Origin: Casp-Chloro-G3 sp002816715
GTDB taxonomy: Bacteria > Chloroflexota > Dehalococcoidia > Lucifugimonadales > UBA3495
Length of the DNA stretch: 32,102 nt
NCBI GenBank assembly: GCA_027623815.1
Contig: JAQBUV010000023.1
Span: 1 to 32,102 of the forward strand
Reading direction: 5' to 3'
The notes under the pieces were generated by a model. It had not been told where the DNA came from and did not search any database. It saw only the letters and a program-made list of their open reading frames with translations. Positions 16,588-23,764 of this stretch are shown here, one piece after another; the stretch's first letter is position 1, and each line of letters starts with the position of its first letter. The position numbers and the translations under genes are program-made.

Positions 16588-18147
16588 ATGGCTAACGACA
16601 GAGTGAAATTCCTCGACACGACCCTCCGCGATGGAGAGCAGTCGGCGGGAATCGGCATGACCGTAGATGAGAAGTTGGAGATCGCCATGCAGTTGCAGAA
16701 ACTGCGGGTGGACATCATTGAGGCTGGCTTCGCGGCCAGTTCACCCGGTGATTTCCGGGCAGTCAACAATATCGCCAGGGAAGTCCGGGGGCCGGTGATC
16801 GCTTCTTTGGCGCGGGCCCATCCCAATGACGTAGACCAAGCCTGGGAAGCGGTCAAGGTGGCCGAGTCGCCGCGCATCCACGTGTTCCTTTCCTCATCGG
16901 AGATTCAAGTGTTGCATCAGCTCCGCAAGAACCGGGAAGAGGTTATGGAGATGGCGGTCAGCATGGTGGAACGGGCCAAGAAGCATTGCAGCGACGTGGA
17001 GTTCTCCCCAATGGACGCCACCCGCACCGATCCAGAATATCTGTACCAGATGCTGGAAGCTGTGATCCGTGCCGGGGCCACCACCATCAACATCGCCGAC
17101 ACAGTGGGCTATGCTATCCCGTCCAGCTTCGCTCAACTTTTGAGGGATATTCAAGAGAAGGTGGCTGGTGTAGAAAAAGTGACTCTCAGCGTCCACTGCC
17201 ACAATGACCTGGGACTGGCCGTCTCCAACAGCCTGGCCGCCGTGGAGGCTGGCGCGCGTCAAGTCGAGGGCTGCATCAACGGCATCGGCGAGCGCGCGGG
17301 CAACGCTTCCCTGGAAGAAATAATCATGGCATTGGACACCCGCAAGGACCTGTTCAAAGTCGACATCGGCATCGACACCACGCAGATTTACCCGACCAGC
17401 CGTTTGGTCAGCAGAATCACCGGCATGGCGGTGCAGGCCAACAAAGCGGTGGTCGGCGAAAACGCTTTCCGCCACGCTTCTGGAATCCATCAGGATGGCG
17501 TGCTCAAGGATCGCTCCACCTACGAGGTGATGCAGCCAGAGCGTGTGGGCGTCCCCGGCAACAGCTTGGTGCTGGGCAAGCTCAGCGGTCGGGCCGGGTT
17601 GCAGTCTAGGCTGGAAGCTTTGGGCTACATGCTATCCCGTGAAGAGATAACCAACGTTTTTGAGTCCTTCAAGATGCTGGCCGACAAGAAGCGGGAAGTC
17701 ACCGACCGGGACTTGGAAATCTTGATGGATGAAGAGAAACGGGAGTCCACCGAGCCGATTAGTTATACCCTGGAACAGGTTCACTTCTCCAGCGGCGACC
17801 ATGACATACCCACCGCCACAATTCGGCTAATTGGACCCACCGGTGAGGTGTTTACCGACGCTTCCACCGGCAACGGCCCGGTAGACGCGGTGTGCAAAGC
17901 CATCGACCGGGTCATTGGCTGCACCAGTAAACTTACGGGCTTTAATGTCCAATCGGTGGATGAGGGCCTCGATTCGGTCGGCACCGTGACCATACGAATC
18001 GAAAATGCCGGGCGCACCTTCTCGGGACGGGGCGCTTCCACCGACATTATCGTCGCCAGCGCCAAAGCCTACCTGAGCGCCGTCAACCGGATGCTGGGCG
18101 CCGACGAAGAGGCCAACCTCCCGGCGGTTGGTAGCACTCCCGATTAA
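16588..18147 (+). CDS. leuA: 2-isopropylmalate synthase
   Basis: A 519-residue protein catalysing the first committed step of leucine synthesis (acetyl-CoA plus 2-oxoisovalerate). The TIM barrel opens with FLDTTLRDGEQSAGIGMT, where most LeuA proteins have SPGASM. It continues with VEFSPMDATRTDPEYL, the metal-binding HCHNDLGLAV, and GCINGIGERAGNASLEE. The FASGIHQ-type segment reads FRHASGIHQDGVLKDRSTYE. The C-terminal LeuA dimer/regulatory domain (from about residue 385) is present, so leucine feedback inhibition is expected. A weak GGGAAGAG precedes the ATG. The gene is last in the T-box operon and is followed by a hairpin. No leuB, leuC or leuD is in the window. Confidence 0.93.
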   Translation: MANDRVKFLDTTLRDGEQSAGIGMTVDEKLEIAMQLQKLRVDIIEAGFAASSPGDFRAVNNIAREVRGPVIASLARAHPNDVDQAWEAVKVAESPRIHVFLSSSEIQVLHQLRKNREEVMEMAVSMVERAKKHCSDVEFSPMDATRTDPEYLYQMLEAVIRAGATTINIADTVGYAIPSSFAQLLRDIQEKVAGVEKVTLSVHCHNDLGLAVSNSLAAVEAGARQVEGCINGIGERAGNASLEEIIMALDTRKDLFKVDIGIDTTQIYPTSRLVSRITGMAVQANKAVVGENAFRHASGIHQDGVLKDRSTYEVMQPERVGVPGNSLVLGKLSGRAGLQSRLEALGYMLSREEITNVFESFKMLADKKREVTDRDLEILMDEEKRESTEPISYTLEQVHFSSGDHDIPTATIRLIGPTGEVFTDASTGNGPVDAVCKAIDRVIGCTSKLTGFNVQSVDEGLDSVGTVTIRIENAGRTFSGRGASTDIIVASAKAYLSAVNRMLGADEEANLPAVGSTPD

Positions 18148-18177
18148 GGGGCAACCTCCAGGACATTGGTGGAAACT

Positions 18178-18207
18178 AGTAGGGGCGCACGACTGTGCGC
18201 CCCTACT
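18178..18207. repeat. Perfect 13-bp hairpin after leuA
   Basis: AGTAGGGGCGCAC (18178-18190) pairs perfectly with GTGCGCCCCTACT (18195-18207) over a 4-nt loop. It lies between the convergent leuA and MBL-fold genes and could stop transcription from both sides. There is no T-tract, and its sequence style (GTAGGGGC-GCCCCTAC) is that of a dispersed intergenic repeat. Confidence 0.65.
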
Positions 18208-18248
18208 TATCATTTGGGGCTGTTTGCCTCGTGTCCTCCCCGCAGTCC

Positions 18249-19247
18249 TCACATCAACTTCAGCTGATGTCCCACATCCGGCGGTTGGGACTTGCCGTCC
18301 AGGTGTACCGCCGGGTAGCCTTGCGCGCGCAAATGAGAGGCCAGGTCGGGGAAACCGTTGACGGTGTACACCTGCTTCGGCTCAACTAACTTGACATAAG
18401 ACACCAGCTCGTTGAAGTCGGCGTGGTCGCTGTAAGGCAGGCTGGCGTCGCTGCGCCGTCCCCAACTGTGGCCGCCACCGACGGCCCAACCAGTCAATTC
18501 CATCACCCGCTTGCGGCGGAATTGATCGAGAACAATGCTACTCTTGCGTCCCGGCGGGCAGATAACCACCTGTCCTTCGGGCCACTGCCCGTCCAGGCAA
18601 CTGAAACGTCCAGGAAACTCCACCCCCGCTTCCTGGTAAACCTCAGCGGCTCGGTAGCAGCTTTCTTCTAATGCTATATCGAACCCGGCCGACAGCAGAT
18701 AATGCAAGATTTCCTGAGACTTGCCCAGACGCCAGCCCTGCACCACCGGCCTGGCCCCGATGGACAGCCACTGGCGCAAAGTCTTGACCACGGTGGCGAT
18801 TACTTGCTCCTGGTCGGGAAAGGTGTACTGCGGGCGACCGTAGGTGGCCTCCATGACCAGCACGTCGCAAGAAACCGGCTCCAGCGGCTCGTTAACCGGA
18901 CTGGAACGGCTTTTGAAGTCGCCGGTATAGAGCAAACGTTCGCCGGTATCCTTGGACACCACCAATGCCTGGGCAGAGCCGAGACAATGTCCCGCCGGGT
19001 ACATGGTCAGGGAATATTTATCGGTTTCCAGGGGTTCGTGGTATTCCAGGACAATGGGGTCAGACTTCTTGAGATAGTCGGCCAGCAGCAAATGGGTGTT
19101 TCGGGTGATGACCGGACGCTGGTGGCGGGCCGTATGATCTGAATGAGCGTGGGAAATGAACCCCGAATCTTTCTTCCTGCCAGAGTCCAACCACAGATCA
19201 AGCTCCGGGAGGTATATTCCCCGGTCAAAAATTACCTTCACATCCAC
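18249..19247 (-). CDS. MBL-fold exonuclease-like protein (mRNA 3'-end processing factor family)
   Basis: A 332-residue metallo-beta-lactamase-fold protein. The metal-binding motif HAHSDH is at residues 33-38. PAGHCLGSAQALV, LLYTGDFKSRSS and MEATYGRP follow in the order typical of the CPSF-like/ligase-associated exonuclease group. The C-terminal YSDHADFNELVSYV supplies the last His. The beta-CASP-like insertion is short. Relatives are annotated as putative mRNA 3'-end processing factors or as DNA-ligase-associated exonucleases. No ligase or helicase gene lies nearby, so RNA versus DNA substrate cannot be decided. The start ATG has no strong ribosome binding site. Confidence 0.8.
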   Translation of the reverse strand: MDVKVIFDRGIYLPELDLWLDSGRKKDSGFISHAHSDHTARHQRPVITRNTHLLLADYLKKSDPIVLEYHEPLETDKYSLTMYPAGHCLGSAQALVVSKDTGERLLYTGDFKSRSSPVNEPLEPVSCDVLVMEATYGRPQYTFPDQEQVIATVVKTLRQWLSIGARPVVQGWRLGKSQEILHYLLSAGFDIALEESCYRAAEVYQEAGVEFPGRFSCLDGQWPEGQVVICPPGRKSSIVLDQFRRKRVMELTGWAVGGGHSWGRRSDASLPYSDHADFNELVSYVKLVEPKQVYTVNGFPDLASHLRAQGYPAVHLDGKSQPPDVGHQLKLM

Positions 19248-19349
19248 CCACCCAATTTCAGACTAATTCGGGCCAGTATAGCATGCGTCAGGGTCGCCAG
19301 AGTCTGAGGCCCAATTTGAAACATTGGGGTTATTGATTCAGCACCCCCC

Positions 19350-20123
19350 TTAAATCATGTCTACCAGACCACGCAGTAACACGCCCACCAGGTAGGCCAA
19401 CCCAGCCGCCACTCCACCGACCGCCAGGGTTTCCAGACCGCCCCAATACCATCTCTGCTCGACAAAGCGGGTTTTCAAAGCGCCAATGGCGAAGAAGGTG
19501 ATAAAAGCCAGGATGATGCTCCAGGTGAAGGTATCCAGCACACCCACCGGAATCATGGCCCCGTAGAAGTATGGGAGCAACGGCACTAGACCAGCCATCA
19601 TAAAACCCGCGTAGGTGACCAGCCCAGATCGCCAGGGTGAAACATTCTGGGCGGCAAATCCGTGCTCTTCTTGAAGCATTGTGTTAACCCACAGTTCTCT
19701 GTCGGCAGTAATTACCTCAACAACGCGCTCCAGATCGTCGCCGCTAAAGCCTTTGGCGGCAAAAATCTGCCGGACTTCCTCTTTCTCGCCTTCAGGTATC
19801 GAATCGATTTGCCGCTCCTCATCGCGGCGGGCACCTTCCTTTTGTTGATTTTCGGCACGGGTTCCTAAGAAGAGACTTACTCCCATGCTGAAACCGTCGG
19901 CCACCAGGTTGGCGACGCCAAGAATTATAACTATTCCCGCGGCAAGCTCAGCCCCCGACACACCGGCCACCACTGCAAAAGTAGTTACTGTGCCGTCAAT
20001 AGCCCCAAGGATAAAGTCCCTAAGGTTAAGCTGTCCGGGGCCGTTGCGCAGGCGCTCACCAATGGCGTGAGTCGTGTGATCTGCTTCTAACTCTGATAAA
20101 GGCTGGTTGGCTGAGTTGGTCAC
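19350..20123 (-). CDS. VIT1/CCC1-type Fe2+/Mn2+ transporter
   Basis: A 257-residue membrane protein. The N-terminal helix has LRDFILGAIDGTVTTFAVVAGVSGA, the VIT-family substrate helix with its conserved Asp. LVADGFSMGVSLFLGTRAE follows. A charged cytoplasmic region (about residues 90-160) contains several Glu-rich segments typical of the metal-binding domain of VIT proteins. Three C-terminal membrane helices complete it (TYAGFMMAGLVPLLPYFYG, the WSIILAFITFFAIGALKTRF region, and LAVGGVAAGLAYLVG). It probably moves Fe or Mn out of the cytosol. The start is GTG, preceded by GGGAG. It is divergent from the Sec-peroxiredoxin gene, with duplicated 14-mers in the shared upstream region. Confidence 0.85.
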   Translation of the reverse strand: MTNSANQPLSELEADHTTHAIGERLRNGPGQLNLRDFILGAIDGTVTTFAVVAGVSGAELAAGIVIILGVANLVADGFSMGVSLFLGTRAENQQKEGARRDEERQIDSIPEGEKEEVRQIFAAKGFSGDDLERVVEVITADRELWVNTMLQEEHGFAAQNVSPWRSGLVTYAGFMMAGLVPLLPYFYGAMIPVGVLDTFTWSIILAFITFFAIGALKTRFVEQRWYWGGLETLAVGGVAAGLAYLVGVLLRGLVDMI

Positions 20124-20163
20124 GGTTTTCTCCCTGGGCTGGGAAAGTTGACGGACTACTATT

Positions 20164-20191
20164 CAATCTCAATACGTCAATCTCAATACGT
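20164..20191. repeat. Tandem duplicate 14-mer upstream of the VIT gene
   Basis: CAATCTCAATACGT occurs twice back to back (20164-20177 and 20178-20191), 41-68 bp upstream of the transporter start. It is either a simple duplication or a pair of regulator binding sites on one face of the helix (14-bp period). Confidence 0.7.
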
Positions 20192-20193
20192 GG

Positions 20194-20253
20194 TTCGACA
20201 GGCTCACCACGAGCGGAAGAGGAATTTGATCCGCTCATTTGGAGCCTGTCGAA
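20194..20253. repeat. Dispersed hairpin repeat (TTCGACAGGCTC type)
   Basis: TTCGACAGGCTC (20194-20205) pairs perfectly with GAGCCTGTCGAA (20242-20253). GAGCGG (20211-20216) pairs with CCGCTC (20231-20236) inside. It belongs to the same repeat type as the degenerate copy at 22384-22440. It lies between the divergent VIT and Sec-peroxiredoxin genes. Confidence 0.8.
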
Positions 20254-20321
20254 GGATAACTTGTTTCCGTTGGCATAGTTCCCAGATAGTCACAAAGTAT
20301 CCCGCTATGCCATTCTAATAG

Positions 20322-20327
20322 TATAAT
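20322..20327 (+). promoter_or_regulatory. Candidate -10 box for the peroxiredoxin gene
   Basis: A perfect TATAAT lies 60 bp before the ATG at 20388. No recognisable TTGACA-type -35 box is found at the right distance, so this promoter may need an activator or be a chance match. Confidence 0.3.
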
Positions 20328-20387
20328 CGGCATGCCGCTTCTTAAGGATTGAGAAGATGGTAACCATATTTTAGCTGAGGAGACGAC

Positions 20388-20852
20388 ATGCCTGCAGAAG
20401 TTGGCGAGATAGCCCCCGATTTTAAGCTGCCATCAGTCAGCGAAGGTGACATAACCCTGGGTCAGTATCAGGGAAACAAAAACGTGGTGCTCTCGTTCCA
20501 CGTATTAGACTTTACCGGTGGTTGAACCGACCAAGCTACCTCGTTCCGCAGATTTAACAAGCAGTTCGAGGAGAATGATACCCAGGTGCTGGGTATAAGT
20601 TGTGACCACGTGGCGGCCCATCGGGCTTGGACCACTTCTATGGGCGGGTTGCCCTACCCTGAGTTGTCAGATTGGCACCCCAAAGGCAACGTTACCACCA
20701 GCTACGGCCTGTGGAACGAAGAGCGGGGTGCCGGAACCAGAGCCGTGATTATAGTGGACAAAGCTGGAGCGGTCCGCTATCGTCAGACCTATAGCCCAGG
20801 CACCTTGCCCGACCCGGCAGAAATACTGGCCGAAGTCCAGAAACTGGCCTAG
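20388..20852 (+). CDS. Peroxiredoxin with in-frame TGA at the peroxidatic position (probable selenoprotein)
   Basis: Read through one TGA (20523-20525), the frame gives 154 residues of a complete AhpC/TSA-type peroxiredoxin that reduces peroxides. Strand 1 is GEIAPDFKLPSV and strand 2 is NKNVVLSFHVLDFTGG. Residue 46 is the TGA, then TDQATSFRRF, VLGISCDHVAAHRAW, and AVIIVDKAGAVRYRQTY. The family active site is T-x-x-C; here T43-G-G-TGA puts the stop exactly where the peroxidatic Cys belongs. The only other Cys is residue 72. Both halves are in one frame without other stops, and GAGGAG lies 5 nt before the ATG. Selenocysteine is therefore the best reading. A nonsense pseudogene is the alternative. 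No sel genes are in the window. An intrinsic terminator follows. Confidence 0.85.
20540..20561 (+). promoter_or_regulatory. Candidate bacterial SECIS hairpin
   Basis: Starting 14 nt after the TGA, CTCGTT (20540-20545) can pair with AACAAG (20556-20561), with one C-A mismatch and a 10-nt loop holding a G at its third position. The spacing is within the range known for bacterial SECIS elements. An alternative outer stem pairs CCTCG (20539-20543) with CGAGG (20567-20571). Neither is a perfect consensus match. Confidence 0.4.
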
Positions 20853-20858
20853 ACGTAG

Positions 20859-20886
20859 AAACGCCCCCAACCAGTGGGGGCGTTTT
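20859..20886. terminator. Intrinsic terminator, probably bidirectional
   Basis: AAACGCCCCCA (20859-20869) pairs with TGGGGGCGTTT (20875-20885) over 5 nt and runs into TTTT on the plus strand. It lies 7 bp after the peroxiredoxin stop and 40 bp from the end of the convergent GreA-fusion gene. The A-rich left arm gives a short T-run for the minus strand too. Confidence 0.87.
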
Positions 20887-20925
20887 ATAATTCCCTTTTG
20901 GATTGGGTAAGGCTACACCGGGAAG

Positions 20926-21762
20926 TTAGGTGCCAATTTTCTCAATGGTATAATGCAACATTCCCTTTGGCACGTTGATGGTCACTGCCTCACCAACCGT
21001 TCGATCTAGCAGGGCCTGTCCGACCGGAGAAGCGGTGGAGATTTTGCCAGAGGAAACGTCGGCTTCCCGGACATCTACTAACGTATAATTGACATTGCGA
21101 CCGGACGAAGTGTCTTTGAGGGTCACTTTAGTGCCGACTACCACTCGCACATGTCGAGTATTTTTGGAACCTGCGGCGATGATCTCGGCGGTGGAAAGGC
21201 CAGACTCCAACTCGCGAATCCTGGATTCGATAAGCCCTTGCCGTTCTTTGGCGGCATCCAACGGGGAGTTTTCCTTAAAGTCCTTGTCTTCCATCGCCCG
21301 TTTGATGTCTTCAACAACCTTGACTCGCTCGCCTTTCAACTCCTCAAGCTGGGATTGTAGTCGTTCGAATCCTGCTTGGCTGAGTTGAGCGCCGGTGGCG
21401 TTTTTTTTACCATTGCTGGAAGATTGTCCTGAGGAAGCCGTCTTGCGGGTGCGGGGGACTCGCAGGTGGGGTGCTAGGCTGGTCTCAATCCATCCCTGGT
21501 CTTTCAAGAAGCTCAGGAATACCTTTACGGGAGCGACTCGCAGCGCCGAATCTGAGCCACCCAGGCCGACGTACTGGGCATAGTCGGCGACCTCAGAGGG
21601 TATTACATCCTTAATCAGCCTTTCGCGCCCAATCCAGGCGACGAATTTGCCGATTTCAGGGTAGCCATCCATGGATTTTTTCCCGTTCTTTTTGACAGTA
21701 ACGTACTGGCTTAGCGCTTCACTAAAAGAGAGCTCACACGGAGTCACCAACGGAGTAACCAA
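20926..21762 (-). CDS. GreA/GreB-type transcription factor fused to an integrase-like SAM DNA-binding domain
   Basis: A 278-residue protein with two parts. Residues about 10-103 look like the N-terminal SAM-like (core-binding) domain of tyrosine recombinases: SFSEALSQY, then IPSEVADYAQYV, then APVKVFLSFLKDQGWIE and HLRVPR. A Ser/Gly/Lys linker (104-125) follows. Residues 126-195 are the Gre coiled coil (LSQAGFERLQSQLEELKGE), with tip acids D161 and E164 in KDFKENSP matching the GreA residues that act in the polymerase active site. Residues 200-278 are the C-terminal Gre domain, with KISTASPVGQALL. No recombinase catalytic residues exist. GreA is normally about 158 residues. Start TTG 21762 is fixed by AAGGAGG 6 nt upstream. 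The likely role is RNA polymerase backtrack rescue with added nucleic-acid binding. Confidence 0.85.
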   Translation of the reverse strand: MVTPLVTPCELSFSEALSQYVTVKKNGKKSMDGYPEIGKFVAWIGRERLIKDVIPSEVADYAQYVGLGGSDSALRVAPVKVFLSFLKDQGWIETSLAPHLRVPRTRKTASSGQSSSNGKKNATGAQLSQAGFERLQSQLEELKGERVKVVEDIKRAMEDKDFKENSPLDAAKERQGLIESRIRELESGLSTAEIIAAGSKNTRHVRVVVGTKVTLKDTSSGRNVNYTLVDVREADVSSGKISTASPVGQALLDRTVGEAVTINVPKGMLHYTIEKIGT

Positions 21763-22588
21763 GTTAAACCTCCTTCAACGCAAACGGCTTTGTTTTAAAA
21801 GTAGTGGTTCGTAGGCTAGTGTGGTTCCTGGGCTGTTTCCTGGGGACGGGAGCGATAAAAGCTAGTGGAGAAGCAGTGGGTGCAGAACCCTTGGGGCTAA
21901 TAACTTGGCTCTCGCTTTCTCGCTGTATATAGCTAGTGAACACTAGTTGAACCATCCTAAGCGAAGGCCTTGTTCATTCTCATCATCCCCAGGATGAACC
22001 GTTTCGGTACACCTACACCTACTTGGGCCCACTAAATCATCATAGCAGTTCCTACCTCGGATAGCAATGTAAAATCCCGAGAACCCGGTAGACAGAGGAG
22101 GAATTCCACCTTGACAAAAAGTCAGTCTTAACCCTTTGTCAGGTTACGGATTCCGTTTGTCCTCGGCAGCTCTAAGGACTCGCCGCGACTGGGCGCTGGC
22201 CCCAAATATGGCGGCTGTAATTGTCACCGTACTCTTCTGTGAAATGCGACTACCCGGTAGTTAGAAGGCGAAGGACTCGGCTGATTTGGGGAAGGGCTTT
22301 TGGTAGTTACTCTCAGTCCAAATCTGTGTATACTACGCCGCAAGATGAAGCCATCCCAGAAATTGGTTGTTGCCGAGCTTGATGGTTCGCAAAATTCACC
22401 ACGAACGGATTAACCCCGCTCATCCTGAGCTTGTCGAAGGAAACAATCAAACCAGGATTGAATTTTGGGGCTGGTTCATAGGATCATAGATTTAGAGCCC
22501 TTGGATTGTTGGTTCAAGCTTCATCAGTCCGAGAGCAGCGCGCGAAATTACATGAAACTAGTCTATCTAGACTATAAGGAGCAGCACT
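21763..22588. other. Long intergenic region without a convincing gene
   Basis: This 826-bp stretch lies between the divergent GreA-fusion and quinone oxidoreductase genes. It holds a 14-bp palindrome CTAGTGAACACTAG (21933-21946) next to TATATA (21926-21931), suited to a minus-strand promoter. It also has an inverted repeat of TGACAAA and TTTGTCA (22112-22140), a TTACTC-N16-TATACT promoter-like pair (22307-22334), and a degenerate dispersed repeat at 22384-22440. No tRNA, tmRNA, RNase P RNA or SRP RNA signature was recognised. Short frames here have no supporting features. Confidence 0.5.
22384..22440. repeat. Degenerate dispersed hairpin repeat
   Basis: GGTTCGCAAAATTCACCACGA on the left is a decayed form of the arm seen at 20194. 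The right arm CCGCTCATCCTGAGC followed by TTGTCGAAGG (22416-22440) is the well-preserved form of the repeat. This repeat type is common between genes in Chloroflexota and other bacteria. Confidence 0.65.
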
Positions 22589-23554
22589 ATGAAGGCAGTC
22601 CGGATTAGCGAGTACGGCGGACCCGAGGTGATGAAGTATCAAGACCTGCCCGATCCAACGCCCGGCGATGGGCAGGCCCTGGTAGAAATTCAGGCGGTAG
22701 GAGTGAACTTTACCGATACCTACAGCCGTTCCGGCGCTAACCCGCCGCCCCTGCCCTGGGTTGTTGGCGTAGAGGGTGCCGGCGTGGTGAGGCGGGTCGG
22801 CTCGGGCGTGACCGACTTGAAGGAAGGCGACGTGGTCGCCTACTCCGGGGTTGCCGGTTCTTACGCAGAGCAGGCGGTGGTGCCCGCGTCCCGGCTGGTT
22901 AAAATGCCCGACGGGCTGGATGCCAAGGATGGGGCAGCGGCGATGCTACAAGGAATGACCGCTCATTACCTATGCCATTCAACCTACGCGGTTAAATCGG
23001 GCGACCGAGTGTTGATCCACGCTGGGGCTGGCGGAGTGGGACTATTGCTCATCCAGATGGTCAAACGTTTGGGCGGTTACGTGTATTCAACGGTGTCTAC
23101 TGAAGCTAAGGCTGAACTTGCCAAGGGTGCCGGTGCCGACCAGGTGATTCTGTACACTCAGCAAGACTTTGCTGAGGAAGTGAAGAAGGCCACCGATGGC
23201 GCGGGCGTGCAGGTGGTCTACGACGCGGTGGGTAAAACTACTTTTGAGAAGAGTATCAGTTGCCTTGGCCGGCGGGGTCATATGGTGCTCTACGGTCAGG
23301 CCAGCGGCGCTCCGGCCCCCATGAACCCGGCAGTCTTGGGCGCCGGTTCATTGTACTTGACCCGTCCGGGGCTGGGCGACTACGTCGTTACCAGGCAAGA
23401 GTTGGAACAGCGGGCTGGTGATGTGCTGGGCTGGGTCAAGTCTGGGGAGCTAAAGCTCAGGGTCGAGCACGTTTTCCCGCTGTCAGAAGCGGTGGAAGCG
23501 CACCGCCAGCTAGAATCCAGGGCGACTACCGGCAAATTGTTGCTGATACCCTAA
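22589..23554 (+). CDS. NADPH:quinone oxidoreductase (zeta-crystallin type MDR)
   Basis: A 321-residue zinc-free medium-chain dehydrogenase/reductase. The N-terminal GroES-like fold starts MKAVRISEYGGPEVM and includes AVGVNFTDTYSRSG, the family motif where zinc enzymes would have Cys. The Rossmann part has VLIHAGAGGVGLLLIQMVKRLGG at about residues 138-160, then VVYDAVGKTTFEKS and GHMVLYGQASG. The end is EAHRQLESRATTGKLLL, all typical of quinone oxidoreductases. AAGGAG lies 8 nt before the ATG. It stands alone behind a long non-coding region and is followed by a hairpin. The electron acceptor is inferred. Confidence 0.88.
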   Translation: MKAVRISEYGGPEVMKYQDLPDPTPGDGQALVEIQAVGVNFTDTYSRSGANPPPLPWVVGVEGAGVVRRVGSGVTDLKEGDVVAYSGVAGSYAEQAVVPASRLVKMPDGLDAKDGAAAMLQGMTAHYLCHSTYAVKSGDRVLIHAGAGGVGLLLIQMVKRLGGYVYSTVSTEAKAELAKGAGADQVILYTQQDFAEEVKKATDGAGVQVVYDAVGKTTFEKSISCLGRRGHMVLYGQASGAPAPMNPAVLGAGSLYLTRPGLGDYVVTRQELEQRAGDVLGWVKSGELKLRVEHVFPLSEAVEAHRQLESRATTGKLLLIP

Positions 23555-23601
23555 CCAATCTGAACTCGACTCGGGTTGGCCGAGGCTAGGGCCAGAAACT
23601 T

Positions 23602-23645
23602 GGGAGCCTGCTCGTGATGTACTGTCGAAGCACCAGCAGGCTCCC
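23602..23645 (+). terminator. Hairpin after the quinone oxidoreductase gene
   Basis: GGGAGCCTGCT (23602-23612) pairs perfectly with AGCAGGCTCCC (23635-23645) over a 22-nt loop. The tail TTATT is only partly T-rich, so termination may be factor-assisted. Confidence 0.5.
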
Positions 23646-23702
23646 TTATTGGGGGCTCTCGTTCTGTCTAGATATTTTCGAAAGATTAGAGGTGCTGTCG
23701 TT

Positions 23703-23735
23703 ATTGTTGACCGGAAGAGTCAACAATGCCATACT
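23703..23735 (+). promoter_or_regulatory. Promoter with overlapping 25-bp inverted-repeat operator, upstream of sufT-mrp
   Basis: ATTGTTGAC (23703-23711) and GTCAACAAT (23719-23727) form a perfect 9-bp inverted repeat around 7 bp. The same DNA contains TTGACC (23707-23712), 17 bp before CATACT (23730-23735), a plausible promoter 30 bp before the SufT start. The overall 25-bp length with GAC and GTC half-sites resembles the type-1 site of the Fe-S regulator IscR. A bound repressor would block the -35 box and spacer. Confidence 0.55.
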
Positions 23736-23764
23736 TAGGCGAAGCAGTTGTTTCAGGAGGATTT

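Noticed and set aside
20586..20852. Separate short gene starting at ATG 20586
   Set aside because: It is the C-terminal part of the peroxiredoxin, in the same frame as the N-terminal part from 20388 and separated only by the TGA. It starts in the middle of the domain and has no ribosome binding site.
20914..21762. A tyrosine recombinase or integrase gene
   Set aside because: Only the N-terminal SAM-like domain is present. The catalytic Arg/His/Tyr domain is replaced by a complete Gre factor.
21781..21830. tRNA T-loop-like GTGGTTCGTAGG
   Set aside because: No acceptor stem, anticodon arm or CCA-proximal pairing could be built around it.
21764..21955. 63-residue minus-strand frame upstream of the GreA fusion
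   Set aside because: Its composition looks random, it ends at the ribosome binding site of the next gene and it covers the palindrome and promoter-like sequence.
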